This document shows, in pieces, positions 22,143 through 33,547 of a stretch of DNA of 64,000 bases (position 1 is its first letter; each line of letters opens with the position of its first letter). The notes under the pieces are model-generated. The model did not search any database. It saw only the letters and a list, made by a program, of their open reading frames with translations, and had not been told where the DNA came from. The position numbers were made by a program, and so were the translations under genes. Source of the DNA: Cavenderia fasciculata (Eukaryota > Evosea > Eumycetozoa > Acytosteliales > Cavenderiaceae); assembly GCF_000203815.1 (NCBI RefSeq), contig NW_004457735.1, positions 2,356,001-2,420,000 on the forward strand, read 5' to 3'.

Positions 22143-22539
22143 GGTGTAAACCATTGTGAAAAGATGGGTCATCAACCTTTTGTACCTTTTTTGGATGTTG
22201 TTGTTCAATCGCCGTATCAGGTTGGTTCGACACAACAGGTAAAGACAAACAACTACTATTGTTATTATTACTATTATTATTATTATTGTTAGGATGACTA
22301 TTACGAGGTGATTGCTTTTGATTCAAAAATGTCGGCTCACTACCACGCAGGTCGCGTGATGGATCTGCAGGTAGTTCCGACCCATACATCTGTAAATGAT
22401 GGTTTGGATTATGATGATTGTTGTTGTTGTGATTGAAAATGATGTTGTTGTTATTATTATTATTGCAATGATGGTGTAGAGAAGATATGGATGAAGTCGG
22501 AGATGTATATGTTGATGAGATATCCAAGAGGTTATCCAT
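19611..22539 (-). CDS. pkaC: cAMP-dependent protein kinase catalytic subunit
   Basis: Exons 22539-21412, 21327-20549, 20461-20285 and 20202-19611 give about 891 residues; D. discoideum PkaC has 648, the excess being a longer Asn/Gln/His-rich leader (poly-Q runs at 21500-21660 and 22110-22145). The kinase begins near residue 578: [52 protein letters not shown] and [12 protein letters not shown]. The PKA signature [11 protein letters not shown]-like [16 protein letters not shown] follows, and the chain ends LFEKF, the hydrophobic motif. The activation-loop phosphoacceptor (Thr197 in mammals) is Ser here (KSMCGTPE). PKA drives dictyostelid development and terminal differentiation. The ATG at 22539 is the first in a frame that stays open upstream to a possible acceptor at about 22560, so a 5' UTR intron is likely. 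Confidence 0.93.
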
Positions 22540-24728
22540 ATTAATGTCCACGTGATCTAATCTATCAAGAAATGATATGATGATTTGATACTATAAACCA
22601 AACCTGTGTCAGAAACGAGGTAGTGCACTACCTCTACTCTTGTTGTTGTTGTTGTTATCGCAGGCTGTTTGTTCGCGCGCGTCAAGACTCCACCAACTAC
22701 TACGATCGTCAACTTTGAGAAACGCCAGAAACTCTCTTCTCTCTATCTAATCTACTCTACAACTATAGTTAAACGCTATAATAATAATATATTAATTAAA
22801 ACAATAATTAATATTTTAAATTAATTAATGTACGATTGATGATGATGATGATGATGATGATGAATGGATTGGAGTGTTGTTTGTTGGTTGGTTGGTGGGT
22901 GGGTGTTTGTTGGTAGGTAGGTTTGATGGGTGATTGGTTGGTTGGACAACCCAAGATAGTAGTCGTACTTTAGTGGGAGGAGGGTAGTTGTATGATATTG
23001 AATGATAATAATGTGGTTGGGATCAATATCTCTTTGCTCTCTTGTCTGTTATCCTTAAATGCCTATATCGCAGTGAGCCTCGATGATATTATAATATATA
23101 TATATATATATATACTGTTGTTTATCTAGTGGTTCGAAGAGGAGGGGATAGTGGTGCAAGCTTGCATGCAGACAAGTATAACAGGGAAAAGATAGATAGA
23201 TTCTTGTCCTCCTCAAACCAAAAAGTTAAAAACATGTGCACCTTTTAATAAAATTAACTTTTTTTGTTTTTGCTCCCCCCCTCCTTTTGAGGTTTGCGGT
23301 TGGAGGTTTGTGCAAAAGTTATCTAAGTTTTTGTTTGTTGTTTGTTTGTTTGGTTCGTTTGTTCATTCATTCATATTCATTCATCGATCAATGAAGATAT
23401 GGCTAGGTGAGGTGATTCCAACCCAACCCAACCCAACCCATTGATAGACTACTAAATGCTACTGTTGCTGTTGCTGTGTCACTTTAGTTTGACTTTTGTA
23501 GAGTAGTGTTAAACTTAACTCCCTCCTCCTCCTCCTCTTCATACACTACTCTACTACTCTACTACTACTTTTAGATTTCTGCTGCAAAGAAAGAAAGAAA
23601 GAAAGAAAGAGAGATAATGTTTTTTAAAACAACTTACCAAGCTTAAAATTAGAATAATAATAGTGATGATGGCTGTGGGTGTTGATGTCATAGAGAGAAT
23701 GAATGGAATACAAGTAATTACTATTCCTTTAAACCTAGCTAGAGAGAGAGAGGACGAGAGAAAAAAAAAAAGGAGGATGTAATAATAATAATAATAATTT
23801 ATTTAATATGATTGTTGTGTCAACATCATCATCATCAACAAAAAGCGAGGAGTACAAAATCAATTTCCATGCATGCGTGTGCACTACTGTAGGATATGCG
23901 GAGAAGGAGCCTTTTAGCAGCCAGCATTATATAAATACCAACATCCTCAGAATAATCAACACATCACCACAGACAGCAACCAAACAACCAAACAAACAAA
24001 CAGCAGAAGAGGAGAAGAAAGAAGAAGAAGAAGAAGAAGAGGAGGAGAGGATGAAAAAGAAACAACAATACGATTTACCTAATTGATTAATTTAATTTAA
24101 TTGATTGATTGATAATCAGCATAGATGGTGAATGGGTGGATGCGTGGGTAACGAGTGTCAGCCAGACTGTTACCAAAATTTCCCTTTCCCCCCCCTAACC
24201 CTTACACCCCCTCACCCTAACCCGACTGAACTGAACTGACTGATCAGTGTTATCATCGAATGATAATTTTAGAGTGGGTCGATTGATTAATGAATAGAAT
24301 GAATGTGGATTGATATTAGAGAGAAGTTTCTTACACGCGTCTGAAAGACTTTTATATAAACAGGAATATTAATGTATCACGAATAAACTATACTCTATTA
24401 TTATTATTATTATTATTTATTATCTATCTTGTTTCTAATGGAAATCAGATGACTTGTTCCAAGTTCCCCAAGTTTCCAGTTTTTTGAGGAGACTCTCTCA
24501 CTCTTTCGGAACTGGGCTCAAGCTCGAAAGTGAAAAAAAAAAAAGATGAATCTTTCGCAAGAGATTTCTCTCATCTCACTGCTGCTTTTGATACTGTAAT
24601 ATCCAAAAGTGACCTTTCATTATACATATTGTAGTTTTCATCTTCTCTCTATTATCTCTTTCATTTATTTTAATTTCAACCTAAAGAGTCGTAGTTAGTA
24701 GTTAGTAGGAGTAAACAAACAAACAAAG
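22540..24728. other. Divergent spacer between pkaC and strumpellin genes
   Basis: Contains the pkaC promoter and probably a non-coding 5' exon (candidate donor after 22614 and acceptor near 22560). Simple repeats include TGATGA at 22838-22863, TA at 23095-23113 and GAAGAA at 24010-24055. Near 24185-24225 are C-rich CCCTAACCC-like words. Short ORFs are not convincing. Confidence 0.45.
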
Positions 24729-27700
24729 ATGGTTAAAGATTTCTTAGCAGAGGGAAGTCAAGCAGGTCAAACTTTGCTTAGACTTGTCAGTCGTGGTAAT
24801 GCCATCATAGCAGAGTTGTTGCGTTTGAGTGCTCACATCCCATCGGTATTCAAACTCGACGATAGAAATGAAGCAAGAAAGTATCAAGACATTCTCATGG
24901 ACTTTAAATATCTCTCCAATCCAGATTACTTTGAAGCAAAGATTGAAGATAATAGAGTATGTCTTACACAGACACACAACATATCACTGAATAGCTAGTT
25001 AGCTAGTGTATATACTTATATATATATATCTCTACACTCTTATTTAGGAATTAGTTGATTTAGAAGCAGAATTTAGAGAGAATCATATTGATATATTGGT
25101 TAGATTCTATCATTTATTCGAAAGTGTCTACAAGTACATTAAAGATTTAGAGAAATATCTTATCGATGTTGAAAAAGGTTTCTATATTCATCTTACTGTT
25201 GAAGTATGTATACAAATAATATATATGACATAGACAACATGTGCATAGACTTATTTAATAATCATTGATTTTAGGGAATTTTAATGAATGGAGATGGAAA
25301 ACAATTAGTATCCGAAGCTATTTATTTATATGGTGTCATGTTGATATTGATGGATAATCTTATTGAAGGACCTGTTCGTGAACGTATGCTTATTTCATAT
25401 ATGCGTAACAAGGGTCCAGTTGATTTACCATTCATCGATGATGTATGCAAACTTTTCAAGAGCACTGGGTATCTCCCCACCAACCCAAAGAGACCAGCCA
25501 ACTATCCAGAAGAGTACTTTGCTCGTATTCCCATCCCACAAACCGTTTTATCAATGGTTGTCGGTCGTTTAACATCCGATGATATCTACAATGGTACACA
25601 ATCATTCCCATTGCCAGATCATCGTAGTGTTGCTCTATCAACCCAAGCTTGTATGCTCTATGTTATTCTTTATTTTACTCCTGATGTTTTACAAAACAAA
25701 ATGGTATGTAAACTTGAAGCATTAACATGTTAATGATCATCAACCTAACCTCTTCTTTCTTTCTACTATATAGTCAACAATGAGAGAAATTGTAGATAAA
25801 TATTTCCCAGACAATTGGGTGATTGCATACTTTTTAGGGTTTACAGTTGATTTATCGGTTGTATGGGAACCATACAGAGCAGCCAAGACTGCTTTGGCCA
25901 ACACGACCACTCCCCAAAACATTACCTATCAACAACAAAAGTTTTGGAAGGATGTTGATATTTTAAATAGACAAGTTCAATCACTTCTTGTCGAGGGTTT
26001 ATTGGTTGAAGAATATATTATGGATAACATTTCAAAGATTATTGGTACAATTCGTTCTTGTAATGTTACAATTAGATGGTTAATGTTACGTATGTATTTA
26101 AAAAAAAAAAAAACAATATATTATATATTTGTATTTATTTATTTATTTTTCCTTTTTTTTTTAGATACTAATGCAAGTACAAAGAAATTAAGAGATTTAG
26201 TATCAAATGGATCACAAGATGAAGTTTTACAATTATTATTAAATACAGCACAATTGGAATTTGTTTTCAAGAATATATTCCAGTCGTTGCTCGACACTAA
26301 ACAAACTAGATGGGAAGAGAATAAGAAATTGGCAAGCGAGAGTATGAACGAATTGGCAGAGTATTTCTCTGGTGAAAAGGCATTGACCCGTGTCAAAAAG
26401 AATGAAAATCTACAGAAATGGTTTGGTGAAATCTCGGCCAAAGTCAACTCTCTCGACTATGAAGACAACACTAGTACTGGTAGAAAGATTCAACAACTCA
26501 GTCTTGCACTCGAAGAGGTTGAACAATTCCAAGAAATCGATTCATCCATCCAAGTACGTCAGTTCCTCGTCGAAACCCGTTCCTTTTTGACAAAGATGAT
26601 CAAGATTGTCAACATCAAGGAAGAAGTGTTGGTCAACCTCTCGGTTTGTGCCGATATTTCATATGCATGGGACATTATCAACAACTATGTCGAGCAGATG
26701 CAAAGAGGTATCAAGTCGGATCCAAAGTGTGTGCTCAAGCTCCGTGCCACTTTCCTAAAGTTGGTATCGATTCTCGATCTTCCACTTGTTCGTATCTCCC
26801 AATGTGCCTCACCAGATCTTCTATCCGTCTCAGAATACTACTCAAGTGAATTGGTTGGTTATGTAAGAAAGGTATTGGAAATTGTTCCAAAATCAATGTT
26901 TATCATCTTGAAACAAATCATTGATATGCAAACAAATTCAATTCAAGAATTACCAACTAAAGTTGAAAAAGAAAGATTAAGAGAGTAAGTTGAAAACAAA
27001 AACAAAAAAGAAAAAAAAGAAAAAAGAAAACAAAAATTAATTACTTTCTTTTATTTTATTTTATTTTATAGTTTTGCACAATTAGATCAAAGATATGAAT
27101 TAGCAAAAGCAACCAATTCAGTTTCAGTATTTACAGAAGGTATTTTAGCAATGGAAACCACTTTGGTAGGTGTGATTGAAGTTGATCCCAAACAATTGTT
27201 GGAAGATGGTATTCGTAAAGAGTTGGTATTACAAATTTCAATGGCAATGGACAAGACATTGGTATTTAGAAATCAAAAGAATTCAAACGATGAGTTACAA
27301 TTGAGACTCAAGGAATTGGCCAACATTTTAGATGGTTTCCGTAGATCCTTCCAATACATTCAAGACTATGTCAACATTCCAGGTCTTCGTATTTGGCAAG
27401 AGGAATTCTCACGTATCGTAAACTACTATGTCGAACAGGAATGTAATCAATTCCTCAAGAAAAAGGTATATGACTGGCAATCCAACTATCAATCTGTTGC
27501 CATTCCAATCCCACGTTTCCCAACCGTCGATGCAGCATCAGTCACCATGATTGGTAGATTGGCTCGTGAACTTTTAAATCAAACCTCTTGTCGTACCACT
27601 TTGTACCTCAACCAAATCGGTTGGTTCGAACCTCAAACCAGCAAGGAGTTGGTTGGTATCAACACTTGGTCACTCTTGCAACAATCGGTTGGTATCTTTG

Positions 27701-28640
27701 GTTTGACCGGTCTCGACAAACTCTATTGTTTCATGATGGTCAAGGATCTCCAAGTATTTGTCAATCAAATCCGTCAATTGGTTGAAAAGAGTCTTAAAGG
27801 ATTCATTGCTGAATTTGAAGAATCTCTTCGTCCAACTACCTCTATACCTGATAATATTCAACGTTATCAAACTGCTCTTGATAAAACAAAGGGATTATGT
27901 CCAATTTTCATTGGTATGAAAAAAAACAAAAAGAAACCAAAAACAAATGAATACTTAATAATTCTTTTTTATTTTATTTTATAGATGTATTAACAAAAAT
28001 TGGACAAGTACAATTACTTAGAAGACAAATTTCAAATCAATTAAATTTCCATTGTAAAATAGATAGTAATATGCTTTTCTGTGCATTGGATGTCATGAAC
28101 ACATCGTTGATTAATGATATTCAAGCACATTTCCAAAGACCCGATGTTGCACCATACCCAGGCGAGGACAATACTCTTTTGTTTGATTTGGCTCAATACT
28201 TGGATACTGCTGGTATCAATGACCCATACACCAAGATCTATATCACTACTCTGCCACTGGAAGCATTCCCATGTCTATTGTTCTTGTTTGTTTTGTCACA
28301 GGTCACTCAATTCACCTACAACAGCAAGTTGTGTGTCATGATGGCCAAGAAACAAAAGAACAGCTACGATTGGACACCATTCATCGTTGGTGTCATCACC
28401 ATCCTCAAACAATTCCACTCACTTCACACTCAAAAGTTTTTATCGTTTGTCGGACAATACATCCGTTGCCAACTCAATACCGCCCTCGCCAACCCCAAGG
28501 ACGGCAAGGACGAAGACTACCCAGAAGATGTCATTGGTCTCCTTCGTTTCCTTGACGATTTTTGCAAATATAGTAGTACTCCAAGAAAAATAGTTGAAGG
28601 TTATGTTCCTTCTTACATTTTCGATTATTATAACCAATAA
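24729..28640 (+). CDS. washc5: WASH complex subunit strumpellin
   Basis: Seven exons (24729-24956, 25048-25203, 25275-25703, 25774-26089, 26165-26984, 27072-27913, 27985-28640) encode about 1148 residues, against 1159 in human WASHC5. Identity is visible throughout: VSRGNAIIAELLRLS, EFRENHIDILVRFY, GDGKQLVSEAIYLYGVML, MREIVDKYFPDNWV, KVDPKQLLEDGIRKEL-like EVDPKQLLEDGIRKEL, and IQDYVNIPGLRIWQEE, with the C-terminal LRFLDDFCKY ... YIFDYY. It is a large helical scaffold of the WASH complex, which activates Arp2/3 on endosomes. In Dictyostelium WASH drives V-ATPase retrieval before exocytosis. All introns are short with GTATGT/GTAAGT donors. No odd features. Confidence 0.96.
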
Positions 28641-28766
28641 AAACTACTCCATACAAATAAATAAAAACTAATAAATTATAATTGAATAAACAAAATTCTA
28701 TTATTATTTCCAAATCATTGAATTCATCAATTTTGATTTATTTATTTATTTAATTATTTTATCTAT

Positions 28767-29609
28767 TTATCTACTTTTTCTCTTTATATCTTCAATTGAT
28801 TGTTCATTCTTTAGACGATATACAGTCATTTCCTTTTCCAAAGCAACAATTTTTTGGTCACACATGGAACGGTCATTATGTCTTTTTTTTTCACAATCGA
28901 TAATCGTTTGTTGATTCATCATATAGTACTCTTTTATTTCCTTTTCCAACTTTTCAATCATATCTTCATACTTTTGACGATCCTTTTTCTTTTCCAATTC
29001 CAAAGCATCGATTCTTTTTTGGTAGATCAAATGGTCCTCTTCACCTTCCTTTTCTGTCTTTTCAATAATTTCTTCATAGATTAGAGTGTTCTTTTTCATT
29101 TCGTTTCCAAAGCATCGATTCTTTGTTGGTGGATCAAATGGTCCTTTTTCTTTTCCAATTCCAAAGCGATAACCTTTTGTTCATACATTTGACTGTTTTC
29201 CTTTTCCTTGCCAAAAGCAAGAAACCATTTTTGGCCCAAAAGAATGTCATCTCCCATTTCCTCTTCCAATTCTACAATCTTTTTTTCAACTTGGCTCTGA
29301 GGAACTTGAAAAAAAGATTGTTGTTTGTTCCAAGTTGTTTTTTTATATCTTTGAGTTGCTGATTGATTGCTATAAGTAGTTGAGACTGTTGTTGTATAAA
29401 TGTTTCATCTCATTGTTGTCTTGTTGTAATCTAATAATCTGTTCTGTATGTTGTTGTTGTCGCTCTTGGTCGTTGATGCCATGAAAAGTGTGCGACACGT
29501 CTTGTTGTTGTTGTTGGCTACCAATATAATTACTTGTTCTACCCTCTAAAAGAATAGATATCGCAATGATCAACAATGCAGATACAAACAATCTTTCAAC
29601 TTTCATCAT
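28767..29609 (-). pseudogene. Secreted or membrane coiled-coil protein with three frame breaks
   Basis: The N-terminus is a clear signal peptide or anchor (MMKVERLFVSALLIIAISIL), followed by Gln-rich sequence and a long coiled coil with repeated RIDALELEKKKD, QKVIALELEKKK and QKIVALEKEM blocks of about 35 residues. The frame is lost at about 29402, in a T7 run near 29293, and at about 29100; each break looks like one missing base, and no introns fit. It may be a pseudogene or a real gene in a stretch of poor sequence. The family is not recognised; function unknown. Confidence 0.5.
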
Positions 29610-30110
29610 CGTGTATCTCTATTTGATTGAGTGAATGAATTGGTCATCATTGTAACAGATCTATATTCTTTATTTGGCTGTTTCATTTTAAAAGTTGTAC
29701 TCAAATTTTGGGTTGGAAAAGATCTTATCATAATAATAATAATAAATTATATTAATAATAGACAATGCTCCTCAACCTCCATCCAAGCTCAATCAATTTG
29801 GAATAATAATAAATTATTATTACAACCATGGTGCTATTATGATCATGGACGTCCAAATAAAGAATAGAAACAAAATTACTTTAATTAATTTTGTCGTCAC
29901 TAAGTAGACAAGCTTCGAAAGCATTGAGAGCCAAGACGAGATTTCTAGTATAAGCGGAAAAATGAATAATTCTATTTTTAATAGATCTGTCGTGTATGTA
30001 TAAAAGGAAATATTACCTTCCTTCTCATTAATATCAAACAAATAACAAACAAACAAATACAAACAAATACATTCAATTATATATTATATTTAACAAAGAC
30101 AACAAAAAAG
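29610..30110. other. Spacer with possible coding remnants
   Basis: 500 bp between the coiled-coil gene (minus) and the oxidoreductase (plus). Stretches at 29745-29865 (plus) and 29878-29990 (minus, KNRIIHFSAYTRNLVLALNA) look protein-like but have no start or splice context. The 100 bp before 30111 are A+T-rich promoter sequence. Confidence 0.35.
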
Positions 30111-31343
30111 ATGAAGCAAATAGTTATCACTAAAAACGGATCATATGATGTATTAAAGGTAAAGGAATCGGCTGACCCAGTAACAGGTGAGGGTCAAATC
30201 AAGATACAAGTAAAAGCTGCTGGTTTAAACTTTGCTGAAATTATGGCTAGACAAGGACTGTAAGTTGATTTGTAGTATTGGATCATATATATATTTTGTT
30301 ACTGACTCTAAAGTATTGCGTTGCATTTCATTTTAGATACCCAGATGCACCACCACTTCCATGTGTAGTTGGATATGAAGCAGCTGGTATTGTAACAGAG
30401 GTTGGACAAGGTGTTGATAGTGTTAAAGTTGGTGATAGAGTTATTGCTCTTAGTAAATTTGGTGCACACTCTGACACCATGATCATCCCACACTATATGG
30501 CTGTTCCAATGCCAGAACATATGTCGTTTGCTGAAGGTGCTTCGATTCCAGTTAACTTTATCACTGCCTATCATATGTTGTTCAAGGTGGCTCGTGTTCA
30601 ACCAGGTGATAGTGTACTCATTCATATGGCAGCTGGTGGAGTTGGTGTTGCTGCCATCCAACTTTGCAAGACCATCAAAAACGTAACCGTCTATGGAACT
30701 GCCTCTGCTAGCAAACACGACTTTATCAGAGAATTGGGTTGTCATCATCCCATCGATTATAATACCAAAGACTATGTCAAAGAGATTTATGAAATCAATA
30801 AGGATTTACCAGAGGGTAGAAGAGGGATTGATATCATCCTGGACCCACTAGGTGACTCCAAGAAGAGTTATTCACTTTTAAACCCTGCTGTTGGCAGACT
30901 TGTCACATTTGGAGCTTCAAATTTCCTTTCTGGTTCTACAAGATCCATTTTTAATGTTTTAAAGAATTATTTTAAGGTACTGTAAACCAAAACAATACAA
31001 AACAAGACAAAATATTAAACTATATATTATTAATCAATTATTTTCTTTTTTATTTTAGATTGCATCATTTAGTCCATTATCATTAATGAGTGATAACAAG
31101 ATGGTTGCTGGTGTTAATATTGGACACATGTTCCAGCCAGAATCATTATTACATATGTTACAAGAAGAAATGAAAGATATAATGCAGTTGTGGGTAGATG
31201 GTAAAGTTAAAGCTATTGTCTCAAAAGAATTTACATTTGATGATGCAGGTGAAGCTCATCGTTATATGGAAGAAAGAAAGAATATTGGTAAAATTATTTT
31301 GGTTCCAACAACTGCTGATCTTACTCCCACATCATCTCAATAA
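30111..31343 (+). CDS. Quinone oxidoreductase-like MDR protein (VAT1/zeta-crystallin type)
   Basis: Exons 30111-30259, 30337-30976 and 31059-31343 give about 357 residues, the usual length for zinc-free medium-chain reductases. The catalytic domain has AGLNFAEIMARQGLYP and GYEAAGIVTEVGQGV. The Rossmann domain has the NADPH motif AAGGVGVAAIQLCK (residues near 155), preceded by GDSVLIHMA, and then DPLGDSKKSYSLL. No structural or catalytic zinc cysteines are present. The sequence around KYADLS is absent and the C-terminal part (GVNIGHM, DDAGEAHRYMEERKNIGKIIL) fits VAT1-like members. These enzymes reduce quinones or enones with NADPH in the cytosol; the natural substrate is unknown. The 3' end faces the decarboxylase gene with only 90 bp between stops. 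Confidence 0.88.
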
Positions 31344-31433
31344 ATAAGAAATATTATTATGTATATTAAATATATAAAACAATAATATTATTGTAGTACA
31401 GTGGGACGTGATTTATTAATATTAATCTTTTGA

Positions 31434-32895
31434 TTAAGAGAAAAAGGCAATCTTTTGTTCAATAGTTTCACCCTTTTTAATTTGTTTGATGGAATCGTAA
31501 GTCTTTCCATCGACACTTTCAACGGCAAAGATGGGTGGAGCAAGTCTGAGATTGTAATGTGAATAGGAAGAGTAGAAATAGGCACCAGAGTCGTGGACCA
31601 TGACATAGTCACCCTTGTTGATGGTTGGAAGGAGACGTTCCTTGACGAGGAGATCAGCAGCAAAACAACATGGGCCAGCAAGATCCATGACCGAAGCACC
31701 GTCCTTGCCGTCTTGGTAGACACCAGTCGAGTCAAATACGGTGACACGGAGCTTCCAGAGTGGGTGTTGGTAGATGGTACGGATGTAGAGGTTGGCACCG
31801 GCATGAACGACGGCAATATCACGACCGCCAGACTTTTTGGCATATTCCACTTGTGAAATAACGACACCGCACTTGGCCCAATATGAACGACCAAATTCAG
31901 AGATCAATGTAAAGGAACCGTCAAAGAGCTCTGGAATACGTTCCTTGAGATGAGTGGAATAGTCGGTAAAGGTTGGCTTGTCTTGTTCAGTGTCAAAGTT
32001 GACCGAGAGACCTCCTCCGACGTTGACGTGTGTGATTTGATTGTTGGTGAGACCGTTGATCTCCTTGACCAACGACATCACCTTGACGACGGCGTCACTG
32101 GTTTGGTACATTTCAAAACCTTGTGAACCGACGTGCAAGTGGACACCACGCATCCAGTTGTATTGTGTATAGTAAGAGATGATTCTTTCACGACTGTCAT
32201 CCAAACCAATACCAAACTTGGAGGTTGGGACACCAGTGCTCAAATCTGCATATTTGCCAGCTTGTACTTGTGGATTGACACGAATACCAATCACCAAAGT
32301 TGATTTCTTCTTTTCATCCAACTTTTCAACGATCTCTACAACTCGATCCATCTCTTGAAAGTTATCAACATTGATTACAACTCCCAAATTAATGGCATAT
32401 TCTAATTCTTGAATGGTTTTAATTGGTGAATCATAAATTATTTTCTATTAAACAAAAAAGGAGGTTGATCAATTAATTAATTAGCGCGATAGTCAGTTGA
32501 CTTGTTTAATATTTATACTTACATCTGGTGTAAAACCAGCCAATTCTGCAATCTTTAATTCTCCAAATGAAGCAACTTCAGCACCTAATCCACTCTTTAT
32601 AGCTTCCTTTAATAAACTCTAAAATAATTAAATGTTATGTTATGTTATGTTAGTGACATGATTATTAATGTTTATGATTGTATTGAATAGGTACCATAAC
32701 AGGGTTTGATTTAACAGCCATTGTTTGAATACCATTGAATCTATCGTTTGATTCCTTTGCCAAAGCTCTAAAGTGATCCAAGTTGTATACCATGATGAGT
32801 GGTTCATCACCAAAGATATTATTCTTGATTGCAAGATTCATTGCATCCTTTTTCCATTGTTTACAATCAACTGATTCTGAATAGGTTGTATCCAT
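31434..32895 (-). CDS. PLP-dependent decarboxylase, DAP/ornithine decarboxylase fold
   Basis: Exons 32895-32695, 32618-32523 and 32444-31434 give about 435 residues. Fold-type III features: MAVKSNPV with the PLP lysine, GAEVASFGELK, INVDNFQEM, IRVNPQVQAG, STGVPTSKFGI, GVHLHVGSQ, NVGGGL (phosphate loop), EFGRSYWAKCG, the catalytic-site GPCCFAADLL (CxxxD-like cysteine from the partner subunit) and DSGAYFYSSYSHYN. HVGSQ, TSKFGI and the SGAYFYS pattern are nearer diaminopimelate decarboxylase (LysA) than eukaryotic ornithine decarboxylase. The product could be a diamine or lysine-like compound. Which substrate is used cannot be decided. It probably acts as a cytosolic homodimer. The start MDTTYSES follows an A+T-rich leader. 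Confidence 0.82.
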
Positions 32896-33547
32896 TTCTA
32901 TATCTCTCTCTATTTATTTATATATTTATCTACTTTTTATAGATATACAATTGTTAAACCAAAACAAACAAAGAAAGAATCAACACACCCTCTCACCTGA
33001 CCTGATATTTCTCAAAAGTAATTGTAGGGAATTTCGATAAAAAAATTAAATTCGAATACCGACGCGGGTCCCGAGACAGTGATCCCCAGGCAAGCTTTGA
33101 TCGAAAGGTCATGACTGAAGCGAAAAACATTGTGTCAACCCGAGATTGAAAATATCTTGGTATCATAGATACGTAAGTATTTGTTTGAAAGGTTTTTAAA
33201 AAAAAGTATCAACAATAACTATTGATGTACCTTTTTTTATTTTTATTTGTTGTTGTTAAATATTACAATTTTAATGATCGTGTTTTGGATCAATGATTAA
33301 ACATTTGGGTGGGAGGTGAGGAGGCAACTATTATAATAATACGATGACAATATATATATTGGAACGATGATTAAAAAAAAAAATAGAGAGAATTTAAAAT
33401 ATATAGGGGGTGCCCGACGGAGGCTCTCTTTTTCTTTTTCTCTCTCTCTCTGTTGTTGTGTTGTTGTTGTTGTTTTTAGTTGGTTATTATATTTGTTTGT
33501 TATTTGTTGTTTGTTTTTCTTTTCTCTCTTTCTCTATCTCCATTGTT
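32896..33547. other. Spacer containing a structured G+C-rich island
   Basis: Between two minus-strand genes. Most is A+T-rich, but 33055-33175 is strikingly G+C-rich (see the ncRNA candidate). A pyrimidine-rich tract follows at 33420-33460. Confidence 0.5.
33060..33173. ncRNA. Candidate structured RNA
   Basis: A G+C-rich block in an A+T-rich spacer with nested complementarity: CGGGT (33065-33069) pairs with ACCCG (33138-33142). Inside is TGATC-GAAA-GGTCA, a 5-bp stem with a GNRA tetraloop (33098-33111). Just outside lies GTATC-ATA-GATAC (33160-33172). No ORF explains it. The family is not recognised, and the strand cannot be assigned. Confidence 0.35.

Noticed and set aside
24183-24228. CCCTAACCC-like words resembling telomere repeat
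   Set aside because: Only two irregular matches in a C-rich stretch; not a tandem array.
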